Positions 26,475 through 35,540 of a DNA stretch of 64,000 nt are shown piece by piece. Both the position numbers and the translations under genes were made by a program. Location: positions 369,151 through 433,150 of the forward strand of contig JAIXWW010000011.1 in assembly GCA_027491085.1 (NCBI GenBank), in the 5' to 3' direction. The notes under the pieces were generated by a model. The model did no database searches, was not told the DNA's origin, and saw only the letters and a program-made list of their open reading frames with translations. Position 1 is the stretch's first letter, and each line of letters begins with the position of its first letter. This stretch comes from Bacteroidota bacterium (GTDB taxonomy: Bacteria; Bacteroidota; Bacteroidia; UKL13-3).

Positions 26475-26547
26475 TGGTGTAGGAGGGAATCGAACCCCCG
26501 ACACAAAGATTTTCAGTCTTTTGCTCTACCGACTGAGCTACTGCACC
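26475..26547 (-). tRNA. tRNA-Phe (GAA)
   Basis: A 73-nt cloverleaf on the minus strand: acceptor GGTGCAG/CTACACC, D arm GCTC/GAGC, anticodon stem AAAGA/TCTTT with loop CTGAAAA (anticodon GAA), 5-nt variable region, T arm GGGGG/CCCTC with loop TTCGATT, discriminator A. CCA is not encoded. Position 5 against 68 in the acceptor stem is C-A, a mismatch. The gene has its own promoter and terminator. Confidence 0.95.
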
Positions 26548-26561
26548 GTTTTGTGGGAGCG

Positions 26562-26592
26562 CAAAAGTAATTTATTTTGCCTTTTGTGCAAG
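26562..26592 (-). promoter_or_regulatory. Promoter of tRNA-Phe
   Basis: Minus-strand CTTG (26592-26589), 19-nt spacer, TACTTTTG (26569-26562), then CGCTCC. This is the same -7 and downstream sequence as the ffs promoter. Confidence 0.75.
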
Positions 26593-26748
26593 TAAATATT
26601 ATTTTATTTTTCATTTTAAATAAAAAAACAATTCAAAACTATTCATTTTCAGGGACAAAACATTTTACCATTGGCTTTATTTTTTTTCAATTTAACCTTA
26701 TATCTTTATCTAAATATTATTATTATTGCCCTAATTCAAATCTTATAT

Positions 26749-28053
26749 ATGATAGCTCAGATACTTTTTATAATAATTGCAGGAATTGCCACGTATTTTT
26801 TTGTAAAGAACTTAGGTAAAATAAGACGTAATATTTTACTAGGTAAAGATATAGATCGTACAGATAATAAACCCGCTCGATTAAAAACAATGCTTCGTGT
26901 TGCTTTTGGTCAAAGTAAAATGGGAACAAAACCTGTGGCAGCTTTTTTTCATTTTATTATTTATGTAGGCTTTGTGCTTATTAATATTGAAGTATTGGAA
27001 ATACTAATTGATGGAATTTTTGGCACACACAGAGCTCTTTCGTTTTTTGGACCAATTTACAATATTGCAATTGGTTTCTTCGAAATTTTAGCATTTGGTG
27101 TGCTTATTGCTTGCGTAGTATTTTTAAGCAGACGTTTTATTTTAAAATTACCTCGTTTTCAAAGTCCAGAATTAAAGGGCTTTGCCACCAAAGATGCAGC
27201 TACTATATTATTTGTAGAAATCGTTTTAATGGGAGCATTATTAAAAATGAATGCTGCTGACCAAATTTTACAAATGCGCGGAGCAGCCCATTATATCAAT
27301 GCAGGATCATTTCCAATTAGCTCTTGGCTATTGGTTCCAATTTTCGATACTTTTTCAACCGATACCTTAATAGCTTTTGAACGCATAGCTTGGTGGTTTC
27401 ATATCATAGGTATTTTTCTTTTTATGAACTATTTGCCATTTAGTAAGCATTTTCATATTATTTTAGCTTTTCCGAATACATACTACTCCAATTTAACTGC
27501 TAAAGGCAATCTAAACAACATGGAATCGGTAACTCAAGAAGTAAAACTTATGCTTGACCCAAGTGCAACGCCCCCTGAAGGTTACGAACCTCCTGTGAGT
27601 TTTGGAGTAAAAGATGTAACCGATTTAACATGGAAAAATTTGATGGATGCCTATAGCTGTACCGAATGTGGAAGATGTACCAGTAGTTGCCCACAGAACC
27701 AAACAGGTAAACTACTTTCTCCTCGTAAAATTATGATGGATACACGCGATAGACTAGAGGAGGTTGGAAAAAACATTGATGCCAATAAAGGTACTTTTGT
27801 TCCTGATGATAAAAATTTACACAGTTTGATCAGTGAAGAAGAATTGTGGGCATGTAATACATGTAATGCTTGCGTAGAGGCTTGTCCTATAAACATTAAC
27901 CCAATGGAAATCATTGTAGAAATGCGCAGGTATAAAGTAATGGAAGAAACCAAAGCACCTAATTCTCTTAATAGCATGTTTAATAACCTAGAGAATAATC
28001 AAGCACCATGGCAATTTAGCCCAATGGATAGAGCTAATTGGACACAAGAATAA
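26749..28053 (+). CDS. Membrane (Fe-S) oxidoreductase, HdrE/HdrC-like fusion
   Basis: 434 residues from ATG 26749 (MIAQILFIIIAGIA). Five or so membrane helices in the first 280 residues resemble the nitrate-reductase gamma/HdrE cytochrome b domain. A soluble part follows with two 4Fe-4S motifs: CTECGRCTSSCP and CNTCNACVEACP (about 330-345 and 395-410). Such proteins pass electrons between the quinone pool and a soluble partner, usually a CCG-domain (HdrB-like) protein. No CCG gene follows here; the next gene, rarA, is on the other strand. An upstream TTG at 26671 would add 26 residues and is unlikely. Confidence 0.85.
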   Translation: MIAQILFIIIAGIATYFFVKNLGKIRRNILLGKDIDRTDNKPARLKTMLRVAFGQSKMGTKPVAAFFHFIIYVGFVLINIEVLEILIDGIFGTHRALSFFGPIYNIAIGFFEILAFGVLIACVVFLSRRFILKLPRFQSPELKGFATKDAATILFVEIVLMGALLKMNAADQILQMRGAAHYINAGSFPISSWLLVPIFDTFSTDTLIAFERIAWWFHIIGIFLFMNYLPFSKHFHIILAFPNTYYSNLTAKGNLNNMESVTQEVKLMLDPSATPPEGYEPPVSFGVKDVTDLTWKNLMDAYSCTECGRCTSSCPQNQTGKLLSPRKIMMDTRDRLEEVGKNIDANKGTFVPDDKNLHSLISEEELWACNTCNACVEACPININPMEIIVEMRRYKVMEETKAPNSLNSMFNNLENNQAPWQFSPMDRANWTQE

Positions 28054-28066
28054 AATTGACAAATAA

Positions 28067-29332
28067 TTAATAGCCGTATTTTTCCTTCCACCTCAATTTT
28101 AAAAATTGACGTTGTTCGTTTTCGCGTGGATTATTGCCAGGTTCATAAAACTTTTGCCCTTTTATGCCATCAGGTAAAAACTCTTGCTCCACAAAATTAT
28201 TTTCAAAAATATGTGCATATTGGTAATCATTGCCATAATTTAAGTCCTTCATTAGCTTGGTAGGCGCATTGCGTAAATGCAGTGGAACAGGTAAGTTTCC
28301 AGTTTTTCTTACCGTGCTTAATGCTTCATCTATGGCTAAATAACTGGCATTACTTTTAGCCGATGTAGCCAAATAAACAACTGTTTGCGATAAAATAATT
28401 CGTGCTTCGGGCATACCAATCATTTGTATAGCTTGAAAACAATTAGTGGCTAAAAGCAAAGCATTGGGATTGGCATTGCCTATATCTTCACTTGCCAAAA
28501 TTAACATGCGCCTTGCTATAAACTCAATACTTTCGCCCGCATCAAGCATGCGTGCTAGGTAATAAACAGCGGCATTAGGGTCGCTACCACGCATTGATTT
28601 TATAAATGCCGAAATAATGTTGTAATGTTCTTCGCCATTTTTATCATAACTCGCTATTTTTTGTTGTAAAATGCGTGTCGTGTTTTCATTATTTATTACA
28701 ATAGTATTAGTATTGGTTTGATTAATAATTAACTCTAAAATATTGAGTAATTTTCGAGCATCGCCTCCACTGTGTAAAAATAAAGCTTCGGTTTCCTTAA
28801 ACTCAATTTGTTTACTTTTTAGCCAATCGTCCTTGGCTATGGCGTTGTTAATAATTAATTGTAAGTGCTCAGCTTCTAATTCTTTTAAAATATAAACTTG
28901 GCAGCGCGAAAGCAATGCATTGTTTACTTCAAAACTAGGATTTTCGGTGGTAGCTCCTATTAATACGATGGTTCCATTTTCAACTGCACCAAGCAAAGCA
29001 TCTTGTTGACTTTTGTTAAAACGATGTATTTCATCTAAAAACAATAAAACTTTTCCAATTTTTTTAGCTTCATCAATAATGCGTCTTACATCAGCCACAC
29101 CCGCATTGATGGCACTTAAACCATAAAAAGGTAAGTTTAATTCATAACCAATTATGCGCGCTAAGGTAGTTTTGCCAACTCCTGGAGGACCCCAAAATAT
29201 AATAGATGGAATACTTTTATTTTGGATTGCTTCACGTAAAATAGCACCTTTTCCTATTAAGTGTTCTTGACCTGTATACTCGTCTAGGTTTTGAGGTCTA
29301 ACACGTTCGGCTAATGGTTTAATTGGGTTCAT
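28067..29332 (-). CDS. rarA: Replication-associated recombination protein RarA (MgsA)
   Basis: A 421-residue AAA+ ATPase. PLAERVRPQNLDEYTGQEHLIG opens the protein, Walker A is WGPPGVGKTTLA (about 46-57), Walker B is LFLDEIHRFNKSQQDALL, sensor-1 IGATTENPSFEVNNALLSRC, and the C-terminal part has the MgsA domain SMRGSDPNAAVYYLARMLDAGE, AIDEALSTVRKTGN and FLPDGIKGQKFYEPG. It acts at stalled replication forks with SSB. Length and motifs are standard. It converges on the Fe-S gene (13 nt between stops). A 14-mer identical to one upstream of prpE lies 57 nt before the start. Confidence 0.95.
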   Translation of the reverse strand: MNPIKPLAERVRPQNLDEYTGQEHLIGKGAILREAIQNKSIPSIIFWGPPGVGKTTLARIIGYELNLPFYGLSAINAGVADVRRIIDEAKKIGKVLLFLDEIHRFNKSQQDALLGAVENGTIVLIGATTENPSFEVNNALLSRCQVYILKELEAEHLQLIINNAIAKDDWLKSKQIEFKETEALFLHSGGDARKLLNILELIINQTNTNTIVINNENTTRILQQKIASYDKNGEEHYNIISAFIKSMRGSDPNAAVYYLARMLDAGESIEFIARRMLILASEDIGNANPNALLLATNCFQAIQMIGMPEARIILSQTVVYLATSAKSNASYLAIDEALSTVRKTGNLPVPLHLRNAPTKLMKDLNYGNDYQYAHIFENNFVEQEFLPDGIKGQKFYEPGNNPRENEQRQFLKLRWKEKYGY

Positions 29333-29388
29333 TATTGCAGTAATTATGACTGCAATAATAAGCTTCCCAAATGCTAGTTTAACTTAAG

Positions 29389-29402
29389 TATCAATTTAGC
29401 AA
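29389..29402 (-). promoter_or_regulatory. 14-mer shared with the prpE upstream region
   Basis: Same sequence and same 57-nt distance from the start codon as at 24460-24473. It is probably part of the rarA promoter. Confidence 0.4.
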
Positions 29403-29520
29403 TAAATTTTTTGTTATTCATTGTCAATTCTATTCTGTCACACAGTTTTAATTGTTAGTAATATTTAGTTTTTGGCATAATTTTTATAAAGGAATTTTAT
29501 ATTTTTGAAAATAATATAAC

Positions 29521-30990
29521 ATGTTAAAACAAGGCCTATATCAAAAACAACAGCAAAAGCTATCGCCTTTGCAAATACAGTTCATTAAGTTATTGCAACT
29601 TAATACTGTAGATTTTTTGCAGCGTATTGATTTAGAAATGATTGAAAATCCTGCCTTGCTTAGCAATAAAGACTCCGATGCTTCGCCAAGTGAAGACCCA
29701 AAAACCGAAACTCAAGATACGGATGATTTTGATAAAGATTCAAGCGTAGAGGATTATTTGGCTAGCGAAAGTTTTGATGTGAAAGAGTATGTTAATGATG
29801 AATACGAACCTGATGGTTTTCATTTAAGTGATGAAGGTAACGAAGAACGTAAAGACTCTCCATTGGCCGAAACATCTACTTTTCATGATGCTTTATTAGA
29901 ACAATTTAGTGCGGTAGTTACTTCCGAAAAAGAAGAAATTATTGGCAATCAAATCATAGGAACTATTGACGATGATGGCTACTTGCGCAGGCCTTTAGAA
30001 GCCATTATTAACGATTTAGCATTTGCCCAAAATGTGGAAGCTTCAATTGAAGAAATGAAACATGTTTTAGTTAAAATTCAAAAATTAGACCCTCCGGGAA
30101 TTGGTGCTACCAGTTTGCAAGAGTGTTTAATCATTCAGCTAAAACGTAAAGATTATTATAACCGAGCTATTGAATTAGCTATAGAAGTTTTAGAAAATTA
30201 TTTTGAAGAATTTAGTAAAAAACACTACGAAAAAATTGCTAAAGAACTTCATTTAGATGACGAAAAAATAAAATCAATAATTGGTATCATTACTAAGTTA
30301 AATCCTAAACCAGGCGATAGTTACGGTGGGCAAGCTGCGCAATACATTATGCCTGATTTTACTTTGAACGATGATGGAGGCATGTTAAGTGTAAGTTTAA
30401 ATGGCCGCAATACACCTGATTTACGCATAAGCCGAACTTATATGGAAGCAATGCAAGCTTATGAAAAAAGTACCGCACCCACCAAAGACCAAAAGGATAC
30501 GGTAATGTTCATTAAACAAAAGTTAGATGGAGCCAAATGGTTTATCGATAGTATTAAACAACGCCAGAATACCTTGCTAACTACCATGAATGCCATTTTA
30601 CAATACCAGCACAAGTATTTTGAAGATGGCGATGATAGTAAACTAAGACCTATGATATTGAAAAACATAGCCGACATGACAGGTTATGATATTTCAACCA
30701 TAAGCCGTGTAGCAAATAGTAAGTACATACAAACAGGTTGGGGGATTATCCCGCTAAAGTATTTCTTTAGCGAAGGTATTACCAACGATGATGGCGAAGA
30801 AGTTAGTAGCCATGAAGTAAAAAATATTTTAAAAGAAGCCATTGATTCGGAAGACAAACACAAACCTTTACCTGACGAAAAATTGATGGAAATTTTAAAA
30901 GACAAAGGTTATAACATAGCACGCAGAACTGTAGCCAAATACCGCGAACAGCTTAATTTACCTGTAGCAAGGCTTAGAAAAGAACTTTAA
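29521..30990 (+). CDS. rpoN: RNA polymerase sigma-54 factor RpoN
   Basis: 489 residues. Region I is the Gln/Leu-rich MLKQGLYQKQQQKLSPLQIQFIKLLQL; region II is acidic (about 50-115); the core-binding domain includes LQECLIIQLKRKDYYNRA; the HTH and C-terminal RpoN box are seen in DISTISRVANSKYIQT and NIARRTVAKYREQLNLPVA. It directs RNA polymerase to -24/-12 promoters and needs an AAA+ enhancer-binding activator, none of which is in this window. A TATTTTTG -7 box at 29500-29507 gives a leader of only a few bases. aat begins 6 nt after the stop, so they are co-transcribed. Confidence 0.96.
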   Translation: MLKQGLYQKQQQKLSPLQIQFIKLLQLNTVDFLQRIDLEMIENPALLSNKDSDASPSEDPKTETQDTDDFDKDSSVEDYLASESFDVKEYVNDEYEPDGFHLSDEGNEERKDSPLAETSTFHDALLEQFSAVVTSEKEEIIGNQIIGTIDDDGYLRRPLEAIINDLAFAQNVEASIEEMKHVLVKIQKLDPPGIGATSLQECLIIQLKRKDYYNRAIELAIEVLENYFEEFSKKHYEKIAKELHLDDEKIKSIIGIITKLNPKPGDSYGGQAAQYIMPDFTLNDDGGMLSVSLNGRNTPDLRISRTYMEAMQAYEKSTAPTKDQKDTVMFIKQKLDGAKWFIDSIKQRQNTLLTTMNAILQYQHKYFEDGDDSKLRPMILKNIADMTGYDISTISRVANSKYIQTGWGIIPLKYFFSEGITNDDGEEVSSHEVKNILKEAIDSEDKHKPLPDEKLMEILKDKGYNIARRTVAKYREQLNLPVARLRKEL

Positions 30991-30996
30991 AAATAC

Positions 30997-31662
30997 ATGT
31001 TGTATTATGTTGTAAACGATATTTTTCCTGAATCGGTTTATACTAGAAGGAAAGATGGATTATTGGCTATTGGCGGGCAAATGAGTCCTGATTTGGTTTT
31101 AAAAGCATACCGAAAAGGTATTTTCCATTGGTTTAATGAAGGTGATTTTCCTATGTGGTTTAGCCCAAATCCTAGAACTGTGCTTTATCCTAACCAAGTT
31201 CATATTTCAAAAAGCATGAAACAAGTTATTAAAAGTAACAAGTTTACCTGTACCATTGATAAAGCTTTTCCTGAAATAATAAAACTTTGTAGAACCGAAC
31301 GCTTAAAAGCCGAAGGCACTTGGATTAGTGGAGAAATAGAGGACATTTATAATATTTTACACTTAAAAGGATACGCACACAGTGTAGAGGTTTGGTTCGA
31401 AAACCAATTAGTTGGAGGCTTATATGGAGTGGCAATAGGTAAATGTTTTATGGGCGAAAGCATGGTGAGTACCATGAGTAATGCCAGTAAAATGGCTATG
31501 ATACATTTATCCAAATATTTACAATCCTTCAACTTTCACATGATTGATTGCCAAGTAGAAAATCCTCATTTAATGAGCATGGGCGCTACCAATATTCCAA
31601 GACGCCAATTTTTAGCTGAACTAAATAAAAATATTAAAATTGAAACTGAGGCTTTTAAATAA
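30997..31662 (+). CDS. aat: Leucyl/phenylalanyl-tRNA-protein transferase
   Basis: 221 residues. Family blocks: DGLLAIGGQMSPDLVLKAYRKGIFHWF, PMWFSPNPRTVLYP, FPEIIKLCRTER, GTWISGEIEDIYNILHLKGYAHSVEVW, LVGGLYGVAIGKCFMGESMVST, and DCQVENPHLMSMGATNIPRRQF. Aat adds Leu or Phe to N-terminal Lys/Arg, creating the N-degron read by ClpS/ClpAP. It lies 6 nt after rpoN. Its stop directly abuts the stop of the convergent DUF6089 gene. Confidence 0.95.
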   Translation: MLYYVVNDIFPESVYTRRKDGLLAIGGQMSPDLVLKAYRKGIFHWFNEGDFPMWFSPNPRTVLYPNQVHISKSMKQVIKSNKFTCTIDKAFPEIIKLCRTERLKAEGTWISGEIEDIYNILHLKGYAHSVEVWFENQLVGGLYGVAIGKCFMGESMVSTMSNASKMAMIHLSKYLQSFNFHMIDCQVENPHLMSMGATNIPRRQFLAELNKNIKIETEAFK

Positions 31663-32439
31663 TTAAAAGAAAGATGGGCACTTTATTCTTCCTGGTATTC
31701 TGTAAGCTATGCTAGCAGTGAAAGTCATATACCAATCGTTGTAATTATCGCTTCCTCTTTTTGTTCCCTTTTGGAAAATATTACTTCCATAAATTTCATA
31801 GCTTCTATCAGCAATTTGTTGTGTTCTTAAACTTCCAGCAGAGTAGTCCAGGTATTGGGCACTCACATCATCAATGTAATCGGTGTATGTTTTTCTGATA
31901 TTATAATTGGCTTCAAGACTAAAATTTCTCGCAAAAATCCATTTAACACCAACACCAAAAGGTATAGCAAATGAATATTTATTATAACCAACACCCTCCG
32001 TTTTAACATCCCTAAGTGTTACTGTTTCTCCATTATAAGTTGTTTGCGGATTAAACTGAAAATAAGAAAACCCTCCAAAAATATAGCCAGTAACTTTGTA
32101 ATCCAATACACCATAACCAAATGGCACGAAATTGTATTCTACTAAACCTGCTAATTCTCTTATATTACTTGTGAAATTTAAATTACGTGATTTATTAAAT
32201 TCAAAGTTTTTATCATTTCCACTTACGTTGAATGACGAAAGCTGGCCAACCAATGACCATGTATTGTTAAAATTTAATCTTCCAAATAAAGTTCCAGCAG
32301 CATGTGTTTCGTTTAAAGCTACACTTGGAGCTAAATCACCCCAATAGTTTGAAACACCCAGCCCAACTCCAACGTCTACAGTTTGAGAGTTTACTTTTAA
32401 AATACTTATGAGTGCTAGAAATAATAATACTTTTTTCAA
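31663..32439 (-). CDS. DUF6089 family outer-membrane beta-barrel protein
   Basis: 258 residues with a signal peptide (MKKVLLFLALISILKVNSQ) followed by GVGLGVSNYWGDLAPSVALNETH, typical of DUF6089, and barrel strands ending FTASIAYRIPGRIKCPSFF. The aromatic/polar alternation and the ANYNIRKTYTDYIDDVS segment (DYLDDVSG-like in the family) support it. Located in the outer membrane; function unknown. It lies 9 nt after a paralogue, so the two are one operon and probably arose by tandem duplication. Confidence 0.85.
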   Translation of the reverse strand: MKKVLLFLALISILKVNSQTVDVGVGLGVSNYWGDLAPSVALNETHAAGTLFGRLNFNNTWSLVGQLSSFNVSGNDKNFEFNKSRNLNFTSNIRELAGLVEYNFVPFGYGVLDYKVTGYIFGGFSYFQFNPQTTYNGETVTLRDVKTEGVGYNKYSFAIPFGVGVKWIFARNFSLEANYNIRKTYTDYIDDVSAQYLDYSAGSLRTQQIADRSYEIYGSNIFQKGTKRGSDNYNDWYMTFTASIAYRIPGRIKCPSFF

Positions 32440-32448
32440 TGAATTGTA

Positions 32449-33324
32449 TTAATTAAAAAATGTTGGACATGGTTGACCCTTTGACCTAATAATGTAAGTT
32501 AAGGTTACACCAGAAATAATATAAATATCATTTTCAAAAATCTTTTTGTTACTCCTTGGTGCTCCATCATCAAAATAACCTGTACCTAATTCTGGATAAG
32601 CCTCCCAAGATCTGTCTGCTAATAAAGCAGCTATTTCTCCACTATTAGATTTTACAACCAAATTGTCAGCATATTTACCACCCACATCATCCAAGTAGTT
32701 AGTTGTTGTAAACCTAATGCCAGTTTCAAAACCTATATAAAAAGCATCGCTAATCCTTGTTCTAAATCCTACACCGAAAGGGAATGAAACTTCAGTTAAA
32801 TCGTACTGTTTCTTATCATTATATACAGTTGACCCTTGGCCCTCAGTTTTTAGTGGTTGTAATTCAATTACCTGTTTTTCCCCTGCTTGATTAATATATT
32901 CCGTTTTAGGGTTAAATTTAAATACACCTATTCCTCCAAATACATATGGTATAAAAGGGCGTGAATGCAAGTTTTTCAAATCGTTTTTAAGCAAATTGTA
33001 TTCAAAGTGTAAACTAAATTCATAAATATCTGAATAAAAGTTTAAGTTTCTAACTTTTGAAGCAGCTAAACTACTTTGTTGATCTGAACCACTTACCCTG
33101 CCATAAGCAGCCATACCTTTAATGGCTACTTTATTAGAAAAATTATATCGTCCAAATAAAGAAGCAGCAAAATAAGTATTGCTAAAATTTATTTTTTCAT
33201 CGCTTAAATCTCCAATATAATGGGATGTACCCAAAAGCATACCAATCTCAATTTGTTGGGCTTTTACATGTAAATGGTTTAATGTAATTAGTATAAAAAC
33301 AGCTAACAGCTTTATTAATTTCAT
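32449..33324 (-). CDS. DUF6089 family outer-membrane beta-barrel protein, paralogue
   Basis: 291 residues from ATG 33324 (MKLIKLLAVFILITLNHLHVKAQ signal); an ATG three codons upstream is also possible. The mature start, IEIGMLLGTSHYIGDLSDEKINFSNT, and the TTNYLDDVGGKYAD motif mark DUF6089. It ends ITLTYIIRSKGQPCPTFFN, aligning with the IKCPSFF end of its neighbour: both carry a late Cys-Pro. First gene of the pair; the 78-nt gap to trmB shows no terminator. Confidence 0.85.
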   Translation of the reverse strand: MKLIKLLAVFILITLNHLHVKAQQIEIGMLLGTSHYIGDLSDEKINFSNTYFAASLFGRYNFSNKVAIKGMAAYGRVSGSDQQSSLAASKVRNLNFYSDIYEFSLHFEYNLLKNDLKNLHSRPFIPYVFGGIGVFKFNPKTEYINQAGEKQVIELQPLKTEGQGSTVYNDKKQYDLTEVSFPFGVGFRTRISDAFYIGFETGIRFTTTNYLDDVGGKYADNLVVKSNSGEIAALLADRSWEAYPELGTGYFDDGAPRSNKKIFENDIYIISGVTLTYIIRSKGQPCPTFFN

Positions 33325-33411
33325 AGCAAACAAAAATATATAATTTTTTAAAAGTACAAAGCTTTTTAAATCATGTTTAACAAGTTTGTATTTTAATAAC
33401 GCATTTATTGG

Positions 33412-34125
33412 TTATTTATTTTGACTTATTTCTAAAATATTATTTTCAATAGCTTCTAATTTAGGACTATAAGTTAAAGTATCGAGTCTAAATTTACAGT
33501 ATTTTATTTTGCGGCCTTTGGCCGAAAATAGCTTTTCATAATGTGTAGTAATATTTCTTAAATTGTCATAATTATGAGGTTCGTTGTGAACATCTTTAAT
33601 CACCTCAATTGGCTTAATATTCACATTTTCAAAGGTTTCTAGCGTATAGTCAAAGAGACCATCGTCATCGGTTTTAAAATTAATAATACCATCTGGCTTG
33701 ATAATATTTTTGTAAAGAGTTAAAAACTCTGGATGGGTCAACCTGTTTTTTTCGTGTCTATCTTTTGGAAAAGGATCAGGAAAAGTAATCCAAATTTCAT
33801 CTACTTCGCCTGGCTCAAAAAACATATTAATTTTTTGGATAGACATTCGCACAAAGCCAGTATTGGTTAATCCAAGTTCTTGCGAAATGCCCGCACCTTT
33901 CCACATTCTATTGCTTTTTATATCAATTCCAACAAAATTGGTATCAGGGTCTTGTTGTGCTAAATTTACAGTGTACTCTCCTTTGCCACATGCTAATTCA
34001 AGTACCAAAGGCTTGTTGTTTTTAAATACTTCCGTTTTCCATTTTCCTTTTAGATGATAAGGAAAATCAAAACAGTTTGGAAAAGTTACAAATTCAGCAA
34101 ATCGTTTTAATTTCTGTTGTCCCAT
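33412..34125 (-). CDS. trmB: tRNA (guanine-N7)-methyltransferase TrmB
   Basis: 237 residues: the SAM-binding LVLELACGKGEYTVNLAQ (about 41-58), FVGIDIKSNRMWKGA, and the TrmB signature WITFPDPFPKDRHEKNRLTHPEFL (about 115-138), then KTDDDGLFDYTLETF and TTHYEKLFSAKGRKIKYCKF. It methylates G46 in the tRNA variable loop. It lies 29 nt downstream of the DEAD-box helicase gene and is likely co-transcribed. Confidence 0.96.
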   Translation of the reverse strand: MGQQKLKRFAEFVTFPNCFDFPYHLKGKWKTEVFKNNKPLVLELACGKGEYTVNLAQQDPDTNFVGIDIKSNRMWKGAGISQELGLTNTGFVRMSIQKINMFFEPGEVDEIWITFPDPFPKDRHEKNRLTHPEFLTLYKNIIKPDGIINFKTDDDGLFDYTLETFENVNIKPIEVIKDVHNEPHNYDNLRNITTHYEKLFSAKGRKIKYCKFRLDTLTYSPKLEAIENNILEISQNK

Positions 34126-34154
34126 ATTTTTTTAGTATAATGGATTATACTTTT

Positions 34155-35396
34155 TTATTGCGTTTTAGGATTGTTATTAGGTTTAAATTTCTTTTTGAAG
34201 CCAGTTTTTCTCTTAAAACCACCAGCAGGTTTATCCATTTTTTTCTCGGGTTCGTATAATGGCGCTTCTCCTAAAAATTCAGGTAAAGGCAATTTGGGAA
34301 TTTCAGTTCCAATTAAATTTTCTATACTAAAAAACCTGCGTTGGTCCTTGGGATTGATAAATGTGATAGCTGTTCCCGTAGTTTCTGCTCGAGCTGTACG
34401 GCCAATTCTGTGTATATAATCTTCTGGATCAGGTGGAACATCAAAGTTTACTACCAAGCTAATTCCATCTACATCAATCCCTCGTGAAAGAATATCGGTT
34501 CCTATTAAAATTTGAACTTCTTTATTTTTAAAGGCAAGCATTATTTGCTCGCGCTCAGCTTGTTCTAAATCGCTATGGAATGCTTTTATAGAAAGGCCCG
34601 AGCGTTGCAATTCTTTATTCAGTTCTTTTACTTTTTCTTTGGTACTGGCAAAAATTATTACACTGTTGTGTTCTTTTTCGTTTAAAATATGTTTAACCAA
34701 TGCCACTTTTTGCGTGTCAAAAGCCATATAAGCTTGTTGCAAAATTCCTTCTGCAGGTTTACTAATGGCAATATTTACTTGCTCAGGATTGTTTAAAATA
34801 CGGCTTGCCATATTCCTGATTTTAGGAGGCATGGTGGCCGAAAATAGAACCGTTTGTCTGTGCTTTGGCAAATAATTAATAATGCGCATGATATCGTCAT
34901 AAAAACCCATGTCTAACATACGATCGGCTTCATCTAATACCAAATGTTGCAATGAGCTCATATCAACCGAACCAGCCGAAGTAAGCATGGCAATTAATCG
35001 GCCAGGTGTAGCTATAATAATGTCTGCACCTTCGCGCATGGCTTTTTTCTGTTGTTCAAAAGCTGCACCATCGCCACCACCATAAACTGAAATAGAACTA
35101 ATGCCTAAAAAATAAGCAAAACCTTCTACTTGTTGGTCTATTTGTTGAGCCAACTCGCGTGTAGGCGCAATAATAAGTGTGTTTAAATTATTCGATTGAT
35201 TTTTTACTATTTTATTTAAAATAGGAAGTAAATAAGCGGCTGTTTTTCCTGTTCCTGTTTGCGCACAAGCTATTAAATCTTTGTTTGCTAAAATTAAAGG
35301 AATGGCGTGTTCTTGAATAGGGGTGGGTTTATCATAACCCATTGAATAAAGACCATCTAAAAGCCTTTCGTCAAAATTAAATTCGTTAAAGTTCAA
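34155..35396 (-). CDS. DEAD-box RNA helicase, RhlE type
   Basis: 413 residues with all DEAD-box motifs in order: Q motif (GYDKPTPIQEHAIP), I AQTGTGKTAAY, Ia APTRELAQQ, II VLDEADRMLDMGF, III FSATMPP, IV VIIFASTKEKV, V GTDILSRGIDV and VI HRIGRTAR. The Lys-rich tail (KPAGGFKRKTGFKKKFKPNNNPKT, about 390-413) is an RNA-binding extension as in RhlE. It unwinds RNA in ribosome assembly or mRNA decay. First gene of a likely operon with trmB. Confidence 0.93.
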   Translation of the reverse strand: MNFNEFNFDERLLDGLYSMGYDKPTPIQEHAIPLILANKDLIACAQTGTGKTAAYLLPILNKIVKNQSNNLNTLIIAPTRELAQQIDQQVEGFAYFLGISSISVYGGGDGAAFEQQKKAMREGADIIIATPGRLIAMLTSAGSVDMSSLQHLVLDEADRMLDMGFYDDIMRIINYLPKHRQTVLFSATMPPKIRNMASRILNNPEQVNIAISKPAEGILQQAYMAFDTQKVALVKHILNEKEHNSVIIFASTKEKVKELNKELQRSGLSIKAFHSDLEQAEREQIMLAFKNKEVQILIGTDILSRGIDVDGISLVVNFDVPPDPEDYIHRIGRTARAETTGTAITFINPKDQRRFFSIENLIGTEIPKLPLPEFLGEAPLYEPEKKMDKPAGGFKRKTGFKKKFKPNNNPKTQ

Positions 35397-35540
35397 ATAA
35401 GTGTATTGTTAAATGTTATTTTTTAAAATCATCAAATTGTAAATATTGATTACAAAAAATGGTCTTAAAACTTTTACAATATATACAATTTCAGCTGTAA
35501 GCCAATTTTACTAAATGAAAATCAGCTTTTAGCCAATCAA

